Positions 6,655-15,166 of a DNA stretch of 19,772 nucleotides are shown here, in pieces. The DNA is taken from contig CALLVF010000051.1 in the NCBI GenBank assembly GCA_938010745.1, positions 1-19,772 of the forward strand, read 5' to 3'. The notes beneath the pieces are model-generated. The model did not search any database. It worked only from the letters and a program-made list of their open reading frames with translations, and was not told the origin of the DNA. The translations under genes were made by a program, and so were the position numbers. Numbering within the stretch: position 1 is the first letter of the stretch; the number at the start of each line of letters is the position of its first letter. This DNA comes from an uncultured Patescibacteria group bacterium. GTDB taxonomy: Bacteria; Patescibacteriota; Microgenomatia; UBA1406; GWC2-37-13.

Positions 6655-7546
6655 TGTAATCAATATTTGTTTCAATCCAGTTAATAATATTTTTAGTATC
6701 CTCAAAGCGATTTTGACTTTTTAGGATGACAATAATATATTGATGATTATTTTTCTTATAAAAACTAATAAGGTTTTCTCCTGCATTCTCAGTGTAACCA
6801 GTTTTTAATCCACCAACACCTTGAATCTCTCCAAGAAGCTTATTGATATTTGATAATTTATGAAAAATTTTAAAATCAACATCTGAGATAATTATTTCTT
6901 TAGTGGCAACAAATTTTGCTAAATATTTGTTAGCGATAAATTTTCTAGCCGCTAAGGCGAGATCAAATGGAGTAGTTAATTGTTTTTCATCATCATAGCC
7001 GGCTGGATTAACAAAGTAAGATTTCTCCATTTTTAATTCTTGCGCTTTCTTATTCATAAGTTTTATAAAATTATTATATCCAAAATTATCTGCTAAAGCA
7101 TAGGCGGCATCATTGGCAGAGTGAACTAAAATACCATATAAGAGGTTCTCAACAGTTATTTTTTCTCCTGGCACAAGTCCCATTATTTGTCCATCGTTTA
7201 TTATTCTTTTAATGGTAATTATATCGTCTGGTTTGTAAATGTCATAGGCTACCATTGCTGTTATTATTTTTGTAGTTGAGGCAGGGTAAAATTTTTCATG
7301 ACTGTTTCGCTCTAAAATAGGTGTGAAAGAGGGGAGATCAACAACATAAACTCCCTGGGCAGAAATTTCTGGAAAATAAGGTAATTTTAGATAGGGAATA
7401 GGGTTTATTTTAAGATTGGTTGTGACTTCTTTTTGAGTAAAAAGATGACGATTGTAGGCAAAAATATGAAAATAATAAGAATCACCTGGGTAAAAAAGAA
7501 AAAGTAAGGTATAAAAAATAAAAGGAAGAACGAATCTTAATTTCAT
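6632..7546 (-). CDS. Serine-type D-Ala-D-Ala carboxypeptidase (peptidase S11, DacA-like)
   Basis: Trims the terminal D-alanine of peptidoglycan stem peptides outside the membrane. The 304-residue protein starts with a signal peptide or anchor (residues 3-20, FVLPFIFYTLLFLF core). The penicillin-binding triad is complete: SxxK at 90-93 (STTK, nucleophile S90, base K93), SxN at 143-145 (SAN) and KTG at 248-250. Flanking blocks such as VNPAGYDDEKQLTTPFDLA fit the S11 family. The C-terminal membrane-anchoring domain of E. coli-type enzymes is absent, so the protein is short and probably held by its N-terminus. It is the last gene of the minus-strand run. Upstream, TGCAATCAT 7 nt before the ATG could be a weak extended -10. 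Confidence 0.88.
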   Translation of the reverse strand: MKLRFVLPFIFYTLLFLFYPGDSYYFHIFAYNRHLFTQKEVTTNLKINPIPYLKLPYFPEISAQGVYVVDLPSFTPILERNSHEKFYPASTTKIITAMVAYDIYKPDDIITIKRIINDGQIMGLVPGEKITVENLLYGILVHSANDAAYALADNFGYNNFIKLMNKKAQELKMEKSYFVNPAGYDDEKQLTTPFDLALAARKFIANKYLAKFVATKEIIISDVDFKIFHKLSNINKLLGEIQGVGGLKTGYTENAGENLISFYKKNNHQYIIVILKSQNRFEDTKNIINWIETNIDYINLQDTH

Positions 7547-7591
7547 TTTTTTGATGATTGCAAATAACTAATCAGCAGCAACGAATAAAGT

Positions 7592-8959
7592 TTATCTAAT
7601 TTTTATTCCTACTTCTTTTAATTGTTCTTCTGATACTTCAGAGGGTGCTTCCATGACGGCAGTCTTTCCCCCAGAGGAGGCTGGAAAGGCAATAGTTTCT
7701 CTTACTGATGGTTCATTCAAAATCACCTGAAGTAGGCGATCTAGTCCTAAAGCGACCCCACCATGAGGTGGGACTCCGTAGGAAAAAGCCTCAAGCAGAT
7801 GGCCAAATTTTTCTTCAACCTGTTTTTGAGTATGTCCCATAATTTCAAAGATTTTTTTTTGCAAATTTGGATCAATAATTCTTATTGATCCCCCTCCTAC
7901 TTCAAAACCATTTAAAACTAAATCATATTGATCAGCTCTTACTTCCTCATACTTTCCTTCATTCAAAAGTGACAGATCTTCTTTTTTCGGTGAAGTGAAA
8001 GGATGATGCATAGCATCCCAACGCTTTTCTGTTTCCTTCCATTCAAAACAGGGAAAGTCAACTACCCAGCAGAACGCTAATATGTTAATATCTTTTTTTT
8101 CTCTTAAGTCAGGGCGATCAGTTTTGTATTTTTTCATTGCCTCTTTATAGGTAATTTTTGGAAAAGGGACTTTCCATATTTTTTTTTCAGGAAAGATTTT
8201 TTCGATTACGTTTTTAAGCAATTTTTCAATTAAACTTAAAATCTCTTCTTGACTAGTAAATGATTTTTCCACATCAAGTTGGGTAAACTCACCATAGGAG
8301 CGATCAGCTCTTGGATCTTCATCTCGAAAACAACGAGCAATTTGATAATACTTTTCAATTCCGGCCACCATCAGAAGTTGTTTATATTGTTGGGGTGATT
8401 GAGGTAGAGCGTAGAATTTGCCTGGTTGAAGACGTGAGGGGACAATAAAATCACGTGCTCCCTCAGGTGTAGCTTTGGTTAAAATTGGGGTCTCGATTTC
8501 AACAAAATCTTGTTCATCCATAAAGTTTCTTATTTCTTTGATAAAACGATGTCTTAATATTAAGTTATTTTTCATCCGCTCCCGTCTTAAATCTAAATAT
8601 CGGTATTTAAGACGGACTTCTTCATTTATTTCGTAACCGGAAGTATCAACTGGTAAAGGAAGAGATTTAGCTTTAGATAAGATTTTTATATCTTCAGCTT
8701 CAATTTCAATTTCGCCTGTTTTCATCTTTGGATTAACAAATTTTTTTGGCCTTTTTTTAACTTTTCCTTTAACATAGACAACATCTTCTAAATTTAATGA
8801 TTTAAAGCTTTCATTACCAACCACTTGAACAATTCCTGTTCGATCACGAAGATCAATAAAAACAATTTTTTTGTGATCTCTTTTTGAATGAACCCAACCA
8901 AAAAGCTCTACTACTTGATTTATTTTATCAATGATCTGTTCAACAAAAATTTTTTTCAT
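7592..8959 (-). CDS. aspS: Aspartyl-tRNA synthetase, lacking the GAD insertion
   Basis: Charges tRNA-Asp (or tRNA-Asn too if non-discriminating) in the cytoplasm. The N-terminal OB-fold anticodon-binding domain spans about 1-100. The class II core shows FVEIETPIL (152-160), the bacterial block QSPQQYKQLLMVAGIEKYYQ (187-206), motif 2 FRDEDPRADR (211-220) with EFTQLDVE, and motif 3 GLDRLL (405-410). These sequences are of the bacterial AspRS type, yet the protein has 455 residues instead of about 590: the GAD domain that normally interrupts the core is missing cleanly at about 286-296 (RPDLREKKDINILAFCWVVD). It lies between recJ and dacA on the same strand. Confidence 0.92.
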   Translation of the reverse strand: MKKIFVEQIIDKINQVVELFGWVHSKRDHKKIVFIDLRDRTGIVQVVGNESFKSLNLEDVVYVKGKVKKRPKKFVNPKMKTGEIEIEAEDIKILSKAKSLPLPVDTSGYEINEEVRLKYRYLDLRRERMKNNLILRHRFIKEIRNFMDEQDFVEIETPILTKATPEGARDFIVPSRLQPGKFYALPQSPQQYKQLLMVAGIEKYYQIARCFRDEDPRADRSYGEFTQLDVEKSFTSQEEILSLIEKLLKNVIEKIFPEKKIWKVPFPKITYKEAMKKYKTDRPDLREKKDINILAFCWVVDFPCFEWKETEKRWDAMHHPFTSPKKEDLSLLNEGKYEEVRADQYDLVLNGFEVGGGSIRIIDPNLQKKIFEIMGHTQKQVEEKFGHLLEAFSYGVPPHGGVALGLDRLLQVILNEPSVRETIAFPASSGGKTAVMEAPSEVSEEQLKEVGIKIR

Positions 8960-9023
8960 AGGGAAATGATCTAAATGATAATGTATAATTACATATTTAA
9001 ATTTTAATATTTTTTTATTGTTT

Positions 9024-10709
9024 TTACAATTGATTGGCTAGGGAAATAATTTTTCCTCTTACTTTTTCATTCTCTCTCCATTTATTAATTTCCAGATTAT
9101 AAACGATATTAATTAACTGCTTTCGTGATATTTTAGCAAATTCTGATGCACCATTAAAAAGAATGAATTCTAAGGGAAAAGAGTTTTTGTCCTTTGCAAA
9201 AATTTTTAAATGCTCACTTTTTTTACCAAAAAGTTTAGCGTCAATAAGTTCTGCTTGACTATAAAATGTTGGTTGAGGGTTGCCAATGCCAAATGGTTCA
9301 AGTTTTTCCAGTGATTTTATCAAAGAGAAGTTTATTTTTGATAGTGGAATTTTTAAATCAACTTCAATCTTTCTTTCCAAATCTTTATCGGTAATCAAAG
9401 ATGAAGATAACTTTTGCGCGGCAGAGCAAAAGTCGTTAATTTGCTCTTTCTCAATGGTAAAACCAGCTGCAGCTTGGTGACCACCTATATCTATTAAATA
9501 TTTTTTTAGACTTCTTAAAAAATTAGTGATATGAAAACCAGGTATAGAGCGAGCTGAGGCTTTATAAAATCCATCATTTTTTGTCATCACGATTGCTGGT
9601 CGATGATATTGCTCAACAACTTTTGCTGCAATTAAGCCAATTATTCCTTCGTGCCACTTATCGGAGGTGAGTATAATAATTTTTGGTAATGATGTTTTAT
9701 ATTTTACTGAAACTATCTCTTTAGCCTCTTTTACTGAATTTTCCACTAGTTGTTGCCTTTGACTATTTTTTTTACTAACTTTGTAAGCTAATTCACGAGC
9801 GCGTTTTTCATTAGTAGTACAAAGGAGCCGTAAAGCATCTATGGCATGTTCGAGGCGGCCAGCAGCATTAATTCGTGGAGCAATAATAAAGCCAACTTCA
9901 TAGGGGGTAATTTTTTTTCCATCAATTCCTGCTTGTTTTAGGATATATTTTAAACCGTATCTTTTTGCATTTGAAAAAGCTGCAAGACCATGCTTTACAA
10001 TTGAGCGGGAGGTTCCAGTAAGTGGGACAAGATCAGCGATTGAACCAATAGATGCTAGAGTTAAATAGTCATTAATGAAATTTTCATCTAATAACTTATT
10101 ATTTGAAGTTTCAAATTTAAAATTTTGAAATACTTCTTTAGCAAAAAAATAAGCCACTCCTGAACCAGAAAGTTCAGGAATGTGAAATATTGCTTCAGCA
10201 TCAGTTGGTAATTTTTCAGGTTTTAAATGATGATCGGTAACAATTACCTTTATTCCTATTGATTTTGCGTAGGTAATTTTTTCTTTAGCATTTATCCCAT
10301 GATCAACGGTTATAATCAAAGCGGGATTGTAGAACTTTTTAACATTTTCAATTCCTTTTATAGAAAAACCATATCCTTCTTTTTGACGGTGCGGGACATA
10401 AGGCATAACTTGAAAACCAAGAAGATAAAGAGTTTCCCATAAAATAGCTCCTCCCGTTATTCCATCAGCATCGTAATCAGTGTAGACAACAATCATTTGT
10501 TTGTTTTCTTTTATTTTTTTTAATAGTTTGAGAGTTTTTTCCCATTGAATTTTAAAACCAAAATCTAAAAGAGAAATATTTTTTGGGTGAGGGGGATTAA
10601 CAAATTCTTCAATTTTTTTTACATTTCTGTTTTTTAATAAAATCTGTATTAACTTTTTAACTGTTAGATCTTCTTCATGCTTTATTTCCTCTTTAAAAAA
10701 TACTTTCAT
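9024..10709 (-). CDS. recJ: Single-stranded-DNA-specific exonuclease RecJ
   Basis: 5'-3' exonuclease on single-stranded DNA, used in recombination and mismatch or base-excision repair. The DHH-superfamily metal motifs are intact: DYDADG (78-83), TVDHG (134-138), TDHH (158-161) and SIADLVPL (223-230); RINAAGR (279-285) is a RecJ hallmark. The DHHA1 domain carries GGHQAAAGF (409-417), and a C-terminal OB-like domain follows to 561. Length is normal for the family. It starts 20 nt after the rmuC stop, with no Shine-Dalgarno visible, and is probably transcribed with rmuC. Two recombination genes in a row suggest a repair pair. Confidence 0.93.
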   Translation of the reverse strand: MKVFFKEEIKHEEDLTVKKLIQILLKNRNVKKIEEFVNPPHPKNISLLDFGFKIQWEKTLKLLKKIKENKQMIVVYTDYDADGITGGAILWETLYLLGFQVMPYVPHRQKEGYGFSIKGIENVKKFYNPALIITVDHGINAKEKITYAKSIGIKVIVTDHHLKPEKLPTDAEAIFHIPELSGSGVAYFFAKEVFQNFKFETSNNKLLDENFINDYLTLASIGSIADLVPLTGTSRSIVKHGLAAFSNAKRYGLKYILKQAGIDGKKITPYEVGFIIAPRINAAGRLEHAIDALRLLCTTNEKRARELAYKVSKKNSQRQQLVENSVKEAKEIVSVKYKTSLPKIIILTSDKWHEGIIGLIAAKVVEQYHRPAIVMTKNDGFYKASARSIPGFHITNFLRSLKKYLIDIGGHQAAAGFTIEKEQINDFCSAAQKLSSSLITDKDLERKIEVDLKIPLSKINFSLIKSLEKLEPFGIGNPQPTFYSQAELIDAKLFGKKSEHLKIFAKDKNSFPLEFILFNGASEFAKISRKQLINIVYNLEINKWRENEKVRGKIISLANQL

Positions 10710-10729
10710 AATAAGTTATTTTTTCAATT

Positions 10730-11677
10730 TTACATTAAAGTATTTTGGTTGTTGGATGAGGAAAGTTTATTAGTTGCTTTTAATTTTTGTCCAAGGACAA
10801 TAAAGTTTTTTGTTACCTGGTTGATTTGATTATAGGCGTTGATAATGTGACGAGTTAGGGTAGAAAGAGCTTCTTCAGTTTTTTTGTAATCTTTTTTTAT
10901 TGCTTTTAAAAGATCCATAATTTCTTTTGTTTGACTTTGAATTCTAATTCCCTCAACTGACATTAAAATGGCTTTCATATAGGCATAAAAGCTGATGGGG
11001 GAGACAGGAAGAATTCTCATTTTTCCAGCATAATCAAAAATTTGTGGTTCAGCGATAATTTCATAATAAACTGATTCAGAGGGGACATACATTAAAGCGT
11101 AATCAGATGTTCCCTCATTAGTTTTAATATACTTTTTGGCAATGCTGGCAATATGTTTCTTAACCTCATCAATAAATTCTTTTTTTAATCTTTCTTTTTC
11201 TTTATGGTCCTTTTCTTTATTCATTTTTTGAAAGTGCTCCATGGGAAATTTCGAGTCAATAGGAATAATTCCGTGAGTAGTTTTAATAATTGCATCGACT
11301 TTTTCTCCACTTTTAAAGCTGAATTGAAGTTGATATAAATCACTAGGGAAATATTGAGCTAAAAGTTCTTTTAAAATTTGTTCACCAATGTTACCTCTAA
11401 GTTTTGGTGAGATTAAAAATTGTTGAATATCTTCCATTGATTTTCCGATTTGAGAAAATTCTCCCAGAGTTTTTTGTACCTGGGCAAGATGAAGGGTAAA
11501 CATTTTCATGCTTTCTGTCAGTTTTTGATCAACATTAGAGGTTGATGTTTTTAACCATTCAATTAATTCATCGGAGAGTCGATAATTTTGTTCAATTTTA
11601 TTAAGCCATAATCGAATGATTAGTAATATTGAAAAAATAGCAAAAATTGTTAGTGAAAGGATTAAAGTGGCACTCAC
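10730..11677 (-). CDS. rmuC: DNA recombination protein RmuC
   Basis: RmuC proteins are predicted nuclease-fold membrane-anchored proteins that limit recombination at inverted repeats. The 315-residue protein has an N-terminal membrane helix (4-24), a coiled-coil stretch (about 45-90) and the RmuC domain with RGNIGE (94-99), VDAII (127-131), PIDSKFP (139-145) and the ALMYVPSESVYYE block. The D128, D141-K143 arrangement matches the PD-(D/E)XK-like core. The start is GTG at 11677: the nearby ATG at 11679 is out of frame, and an extended -10 lies exactly 6 nt upstream of the GTG. It follows the DHH-like gene by 7 nt. Confidence 0.9.
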   Translation of the reverse strand: MSATLILSLTIFAIFSILLIIRLWLNKIEQNYRLSDELIEWLKTSTSNVDQKLTESMKMFTLHLAQVQKTLGEFSQIGKSMEDIQQFLISPKLRGNIGEQILKELLAQYFPSDLYQLQFSFKSGEKVDAIIKTTHGIIPIDSKFPMEHFQKMNKEKDHKEKERLKKEFIDEVKKHIASIAKKYIKTNEGTSDYALMYVPSESVYYEIIAEPQIFDYAGKMRILPVSPISFYAYMKAILMSVEGIRIQSQTKEIMDLLKAIKKDYKKTEEALSTLTRHIINAYNQINQVTKNFIVLGQKLKATNKLSSSNNQNTLM

Positions 11678-11683
11678 ATAAAA

Positions 11684-11692
11684 ATTATATCA
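11684..11692 (-). promoter_or_regulatory. Perfect extended -10 before rmuC
   Basis: TGATATAAT on the minus strand is an exact extended -10 (TGn-TATAAT) formed by the last codons and stop of the DHH-like gene. It ends 6 nt before the GTG at 11677, so transcription would start on the first base of the start codon. This predicts a leaderless, GTG-initiated internal transcript for rmuC-recJ-aspS. Confidence 0.55.
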
Positions 11693-12575
11693 GATTGCCT
11701 CCGCGAAATATTTTTGGTCTAAGCCAATCTTGAGGAGTTGATTTCTCATTTTGTTTATCTCTTTCAACAGCTTCTATTGGCTTGACTGATTGGGTTTCTT
11801 TAGTATTTTGATTTAATGGAAGTTTTATATCTGGTTTTTTTATAATTTTTCTAGTGGCTCCTGCTTTTAAAAGTTGAGCAGCACATTCAAATGTTGATGC
11901 ATTAACGGAGTAAGAGTTAAAGTTGTTGGTAGCAGAAACCAATCCTGTATATAAATTGGTAGCAATGTCTTTGTCTATCTCTACCTTAAGAAATTGAAGA
12001 AAAATTAATACTAACTCAGAAATTGAGGAAGCAGTTCTGTTGACAAAATTTACGGTGCCAAAAAGAGTATTAGTTAAATGACGGTCAATGTTAATAATAT
12101 CTCGGCCATTAAATTGATTTTGATTTTCAATATAAATACTTCCTAGACTACTAAGATTAGGTGTATAAATAGTAATAAAAAAATCAATTACACCACCAGT
12201 GTAAGAGTATTTAACCTGAGAAGGATCAAGTTTTGGGAAACCAGGACGAGGAGTGATAATCAAATTAAAAGAATTTCCTTTAATGCTATAGTCAACTTTA
12301 TCTATTGATCCGTCAGTATATGGAAAAGAGATAACTAAATTATCTCCACCTGCATTTATATTTTTCTGGATCTTATCAGCAGCAAATAGATCTGATTCTA
12401 TATCGCTTTCACAAGCAATAGAAACGGTTTTCCCTAACTTAGTTAATCCCAAGTATAAACTAGTAGCTGAGGCAATGGCATCGATATTTGGATTAGGTGG
12501 TAAGATAATACTACCAATTACGCCTTTGTTTATAATTGCAGCGGCTCGATTTAGAGTATCAAGGTTATTTTTCAT
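11685..12575 (-). CDS. Degenerate DHH-family protein in the nrnA position
   Basis: The 296-residue protein follows infB by 4 nt, where many bacteria have (rbfA and) nrnA, the nanoRNase/pAp phosphatase. The DHH scaffold is recognisable: NPNIDAIASATSLYLGL (28-44), INIDRHLTNTLFGTVNFV (161-178), TASSISELV (181-189) and LYTGLVSATNNF (208-219). However, most metal ligands are changed: the motif I HxNPDGD becomes PPNPNID, the motif II Asp position reads ITIYTPN (Y137), DHH reads DRH (164-166), and the motif IV Asp is Ala215. The segment between motifs I and II is also longer than usual. It is therefore unlikely to be a metal-dependent phosphoesterase and may have a binding or structural role. Confidence 0.75.
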   Translation of the reverse strand: MKNNLDTLNRAAAIINKGVIGSIILPPNPNIDAIASATSLYLGLTKLGKTVSIACESDIESDLFAADKIQKNINAGGDNLVISFPYTDGSIDKVDYSIKGNSFNLIITPRPGFPKLDPSQVKYSYTGGVIDFFITIYTPNLSSLGSIYIENQNQFNGRDIINIDRHLTNTLFGTVNFVNRTASSISELVLIFLQFLKVEIDKDIATNLYTGLVSATNNFNSYSVNASTFECAAQLLKAGATRKIIKKPDIKLPLNQNTKETQSVKPIEAVERDKQNEKSTPQDWLRPKIFRGGNLI

Positions 12576-12579
12576 AATA

Positions 12580-14031
12580 CTATAAGATAGATTTTACCAC
12601 ATCTCCTACCGTTATGTCAAGTAGAGGGTAAAAAATCATTCCAGCTTCATCACCTTTTTTTACCTCCTCAACTTTTTTAGCGCGAATTTTTAAGGAAACT
12701 AATTTTGTCTTTCCTATGAGTTTATCATTTTTATAGACTTCTATATTATCTCCTAGATTAATTTTTCCTTTTGTAATCTGGACACCATAGACGCGTTCTT
12801 TTTCGATAACAAAAGTGGCTAAAATTTTTGCCTCTCCTTTTAAATTTTTTTCTTTTTTTTCTTTTTCCAATAACAGATTAGTCACTTCTGCAACTTCTTC
12901 CTCTAGCTCATAAATTATATTATAGGTCTTTATAATTATTTTTTCTTGATTAGCTAAATTTTTTACTTCGGCTGCTGTGTCTATATTAAACCCGATAATA
13001 ATTGATTTTGTGATTTTTGCTAAGAAAACATCAGATTTGGTAATTTCGCCAATGCCTTTTGCGGTAATTTCAATCTTATCATTATTTTCTAACAGCTCGG
13101 ATATTGCCTCAAGACTTCCTTGAGAATCTGCCTTAAATATTAAAGAGAGTTTTTTTGATTTATGATTTGTTGCCAATATAATGTCAGGTGTAATTTTTCT
13201 TTGACTGGTCAAAGAAGTTTCTAACTTATTTTTTATTTGAGTTGGTTGGGTTTGAATAATGCTGCCGACTTTAGGCATTTTTTTAAAACCCAACAGTTCA
13301 AAAGGGGTTGAGGGAAAGACTTTTTTTATGATTTTTCCTTGATCTGTTATTATTGCCCTAATTTTTGTCTTTTCATCTTCAGTGTAAATTGTATCACCGA
13401 CTTTAAGACAGCCATCTTTTAAAATCACGCTGGCAACCATGCCTCTTTTATCTTTTTTTGATTCTAATATGTAAGCAATAGGAGGATTATTGGGATTATA
13501 TGTCAAATTCATGTCTGTGCTAATTAAAAGAATTAACTCTAAAAGTTCATTTATGCCTTTACCAGTTTTTGCTGAAATGTTTATAACAGGAATTTTACCT
13601 CCTTTTTCTTCAACTATTACTCCGTGTTTAATTAAATCATTTTTAACCTTTTCTGGATTTGCTTCAGGGAGATCGATTTTATTTATTGCAACGATGAAGG
13701 GAATTTCAGCTTTGCTGATGTGAGAAATTGATTCAACTGTTTGTGGCATTACCGAATCCTTAGCGTCAATTAGAAGAATAGCTAAGTCTGCGATATTTGT
13801 TCCTCTGACTCTTAATTTTGCAAATGTTTCATGGCCTGGAGTGTCAATAAAGGTTATTTTATCGTTTTTATAACCTTTTAATCCTGTTTTAATTTCATAA
13901 GAACCAATTTTTTGTGTGATGTTACCATATTCTTTTTCGGCTATATGACTTTTCCTGATGCAGTCTAATAGAGTTGTTTTTCCGTGATCAACATGACCTA
14001 AAATAACAACAACAGGTGGGCGAGCAACCAT
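12580..14031 (-). CDS. infB: Translation initiation factor IF-2 (short form)
   Basis: GTPase that brings initiator fMet-tRNA to the ribosome. G motifs are complete: G1 GHVDHGKTT (12-20), switch I Thr in GNITQKIG (36-43), G3 DTPGH (63-67), G4 NKID (117-120) and G5 SAKTG (153-157). Domains II, III (KADSQGSLEAI) and IV (tRNA-binding C2) follow. At 483 residues it starts only four residues before the G domain, so the long N-terminal region of E. coli-type IF-2 is absent, as in other reduced bacteria. It follows nusA by 41 nt, the classical nusA-infB order. No Shine-Dalgarno is visible. Confidence 0.94.
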   Translation of the reverse strand: MVARPPVVVILGHVDHGKTTLLDCIRKSHIAEKEYGNITQKIGSYEIKTGLKGYKNDKITFIDTPGHETFAKLRVRGTNIADLAILLIDAKDSVMPQTVESISHISKAEIPFIVAINKIDLPEANPEKVKNDLIKHGVIVEEKGGKIPVINISAKTGKGINELLELILLISTDMNLTYNPNNPPIAYILESKKDKRGMVASVILKDGCLKVGDTIYTEDEKTKIRAIITDQGKIIKKVFPSTPFELLGFKKMPKVGSIIQTQPTQIKNKLETSLTSQRKITPDIILATNHKSKKLSLIFKADSQGSLEAISELLENNDKIEITAKGIGEITKSDVFLAKITKSIIIGFNIDTAAEVKNLANQEKIIIKTYNIIYELEEEVAEVTNLLLEKEKKEKNLKGEAKILATFVIEKERVYGVQITKGKINLGDNIEVYKNDKLIGKTKLVSLKIRAKKVEEVKKGDEAGMIFYPLLDITVGDVVKSIL

Positions 14032-14072
14032 ATTTTTTTAAATAAAATTAACTAATTAACAGCTGTTTCTTC

Positions 14073-15053
14073 TTAATCTTTTTCCTGGGAAGTAGATTTA
14101 TCTTGCGATAGAACAATATCAATCTCGAAGTTAGTTAATTTCGAAGCTAAATTAACATTTACTCCTCCTTTTCCAATAGCTAAGGGTGCCTCTTTTTCCT
14201 CCACCATTACTTTAGCTTTTTTATTTTTTTCATCAACTTCAACGTTTTGTATTTTTGCAGGAGATAGAGCAGCAATTAGAAAAAGCTTTGGATCATTGTT
14301 CCATTGAATAACATCTATTTTTTCGCTTCCACCTAATTCATCGGTTACTGTTTGGACTCTAACTCCTTTTTGTCCCACACAAGCACCTACAGGGTCAACT
14401 CCATTTTGGGTGCTATAAACAGCAATTTTTGCCCTTTCGCCTGGTTCTCTAACAACTTTTTTAATAAAAACCGTTTTATTAGCAATTTCAGGTACCTCTC
14501 TTTCAAAAAGTTTCTCAATTAATCTTGGGTCGCAACGAGAAACAAAAATTCGAGGATTACCAAATTTATCACTGGCTATTTCTTTTAGGTAAACTATTAA
14601 ATAGCTATTTACTTGATAACGCTCATTTTTTATTTGCTCTTCTTTAGGTAAGATGGCTTCAGTTTTTCCAATATCAAGATAACAATTGTTGCCATCATAT
14701 CGAATTATTCGACCTTTAATGATAGTGCCAATTTGAGATCTATAGTGATCAATAATTGTTTTTTTTTCAATTTCCCTTATTTTTTGAATAATTACTTGTT
14801 TGGCGGTTTGAGCTGCAATTCTTCCAAAACCGGGCGGAGTGACATCTTGGTCATTCTCAAAAATTTTTGCTTCTCCTGTTTCTTTGTTAACTTTAGCTGT
14901 GATTATTTTGTTTTTTGTTTTTTGTGGGTATTCTCTTTTGTAAGCAGCAATGATTGCCGCCTCAATTGAAGCAATAATATCATTGGGTGATATTCCCCTT
15001 TCTGTAGCTAATTGATTTAAAGCTAAAACGAATTCTGACTTGATAAGCGTCAT
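14073..15053 (-). CDS. nusA: Transcription termination/antitermination factor NusA
   Basis: Binds RNA polymerase and nascent RNA and controls pausing, termination and antitermination. Domain order is canonical: N-terminal polymerase-binding domain (1-105), S1 domain (about 107-174, GTIIKGRIIRYDGNNCYLDI), KH1 with VGQKGVR (226-232) and KH2 with IGKGGVN (293-299). The sequence VSRCDPRLIEKLFEREVPEI (171-190) is a NusA hallmark. At 326 residues it lacks the acidic C-terminal repeats of enterobacteria. rimP, its usual upstream neighbour, is not present; rplY is there instead. An extended -10 puts the transcription start on its ATG. Confidence 0.94.
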   Translation of the reverse strand: MTLIKSEFVLALNQLATERGISPNDIIASIEAAIIAAYKREYPQKTKNKIITAKVNKETGEAKIFENDQDVTPPGFGRIAAQTAKQVIIQKIREIEKKTIIDHYRSQIGTIIKGRIIRYDGNNCYLDIGKTEAILPKEEQIKNERYQVNSYLIVYLKEIASDKFGNPRIFVSRCDPRLIEKLFEREVPEIANKTVFIKKVVREPGERAKIAVYSTQNGVDPVGACVGQKGVRVQTVTDELGGSEKIDVIQWNNDPKLFLIAALSPAKIQNVEVDEKNKKAKVMVEEKEAPLAIGKGGVNVNLASKLTNFEIDIVLSQDKSTSQEKD

Positions 15054-15059
15054 ATTTTA

Positions 15060-15087
15060 ATTTTATCATAGAGTCATCAATTTTCAA
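15060..15087 (-). promoter_or_regulatory. Promoter of the nusA-infB operon
   Basis: On the minus strand TTGAAA (15087-15082), a 16-nt spacer ending in TGA, and TAAAAT (15065-15060) form a sigma-70 promoter with an extended -10. Six nucleotides separate it from the ATG at 15053, so transcription is predicted to begin on the start codon. The rest of the 113-nt gap to rplY shows no clear terminator. Confidence 0.65.
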
Positions 15088-15166
15088 TTTAAAATATCTT
15101 TTAAGAAGAATTTGTCTTATATTTAATTTAAAATTATTTAGCTAATTAAGTAGCGGAATTCTTTTG

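Noticed and set aside
6496..6705. Minus-strand reading frame inside the 3' end of the 349-aa gene
   Set aside because: Shadow of two overlapping real genes; composition and sequence look random (Ile/Lys-rich).
8980..8994. ATGTA/TACAT small palindrome upstream of aspS as an operator or terminator
   Set aside because: Only 5-bp AT arms and no T-tract; expected by chance in this composition.
13490..13723. Plus-strand reading frame within infB (also similar ones at 9280, 14733 and 17677)
   Set aside because: Each lies antisense to a well-supported gene and has no promoter, ribosome site or recognisable motif.
15054..15166. tRNA or small RNA in the nusA-rplY gap
   Set aside because: No cloverleaf, CCA end or GC-rich stem; the gap is AT-rich and explained by the nusA promoter.
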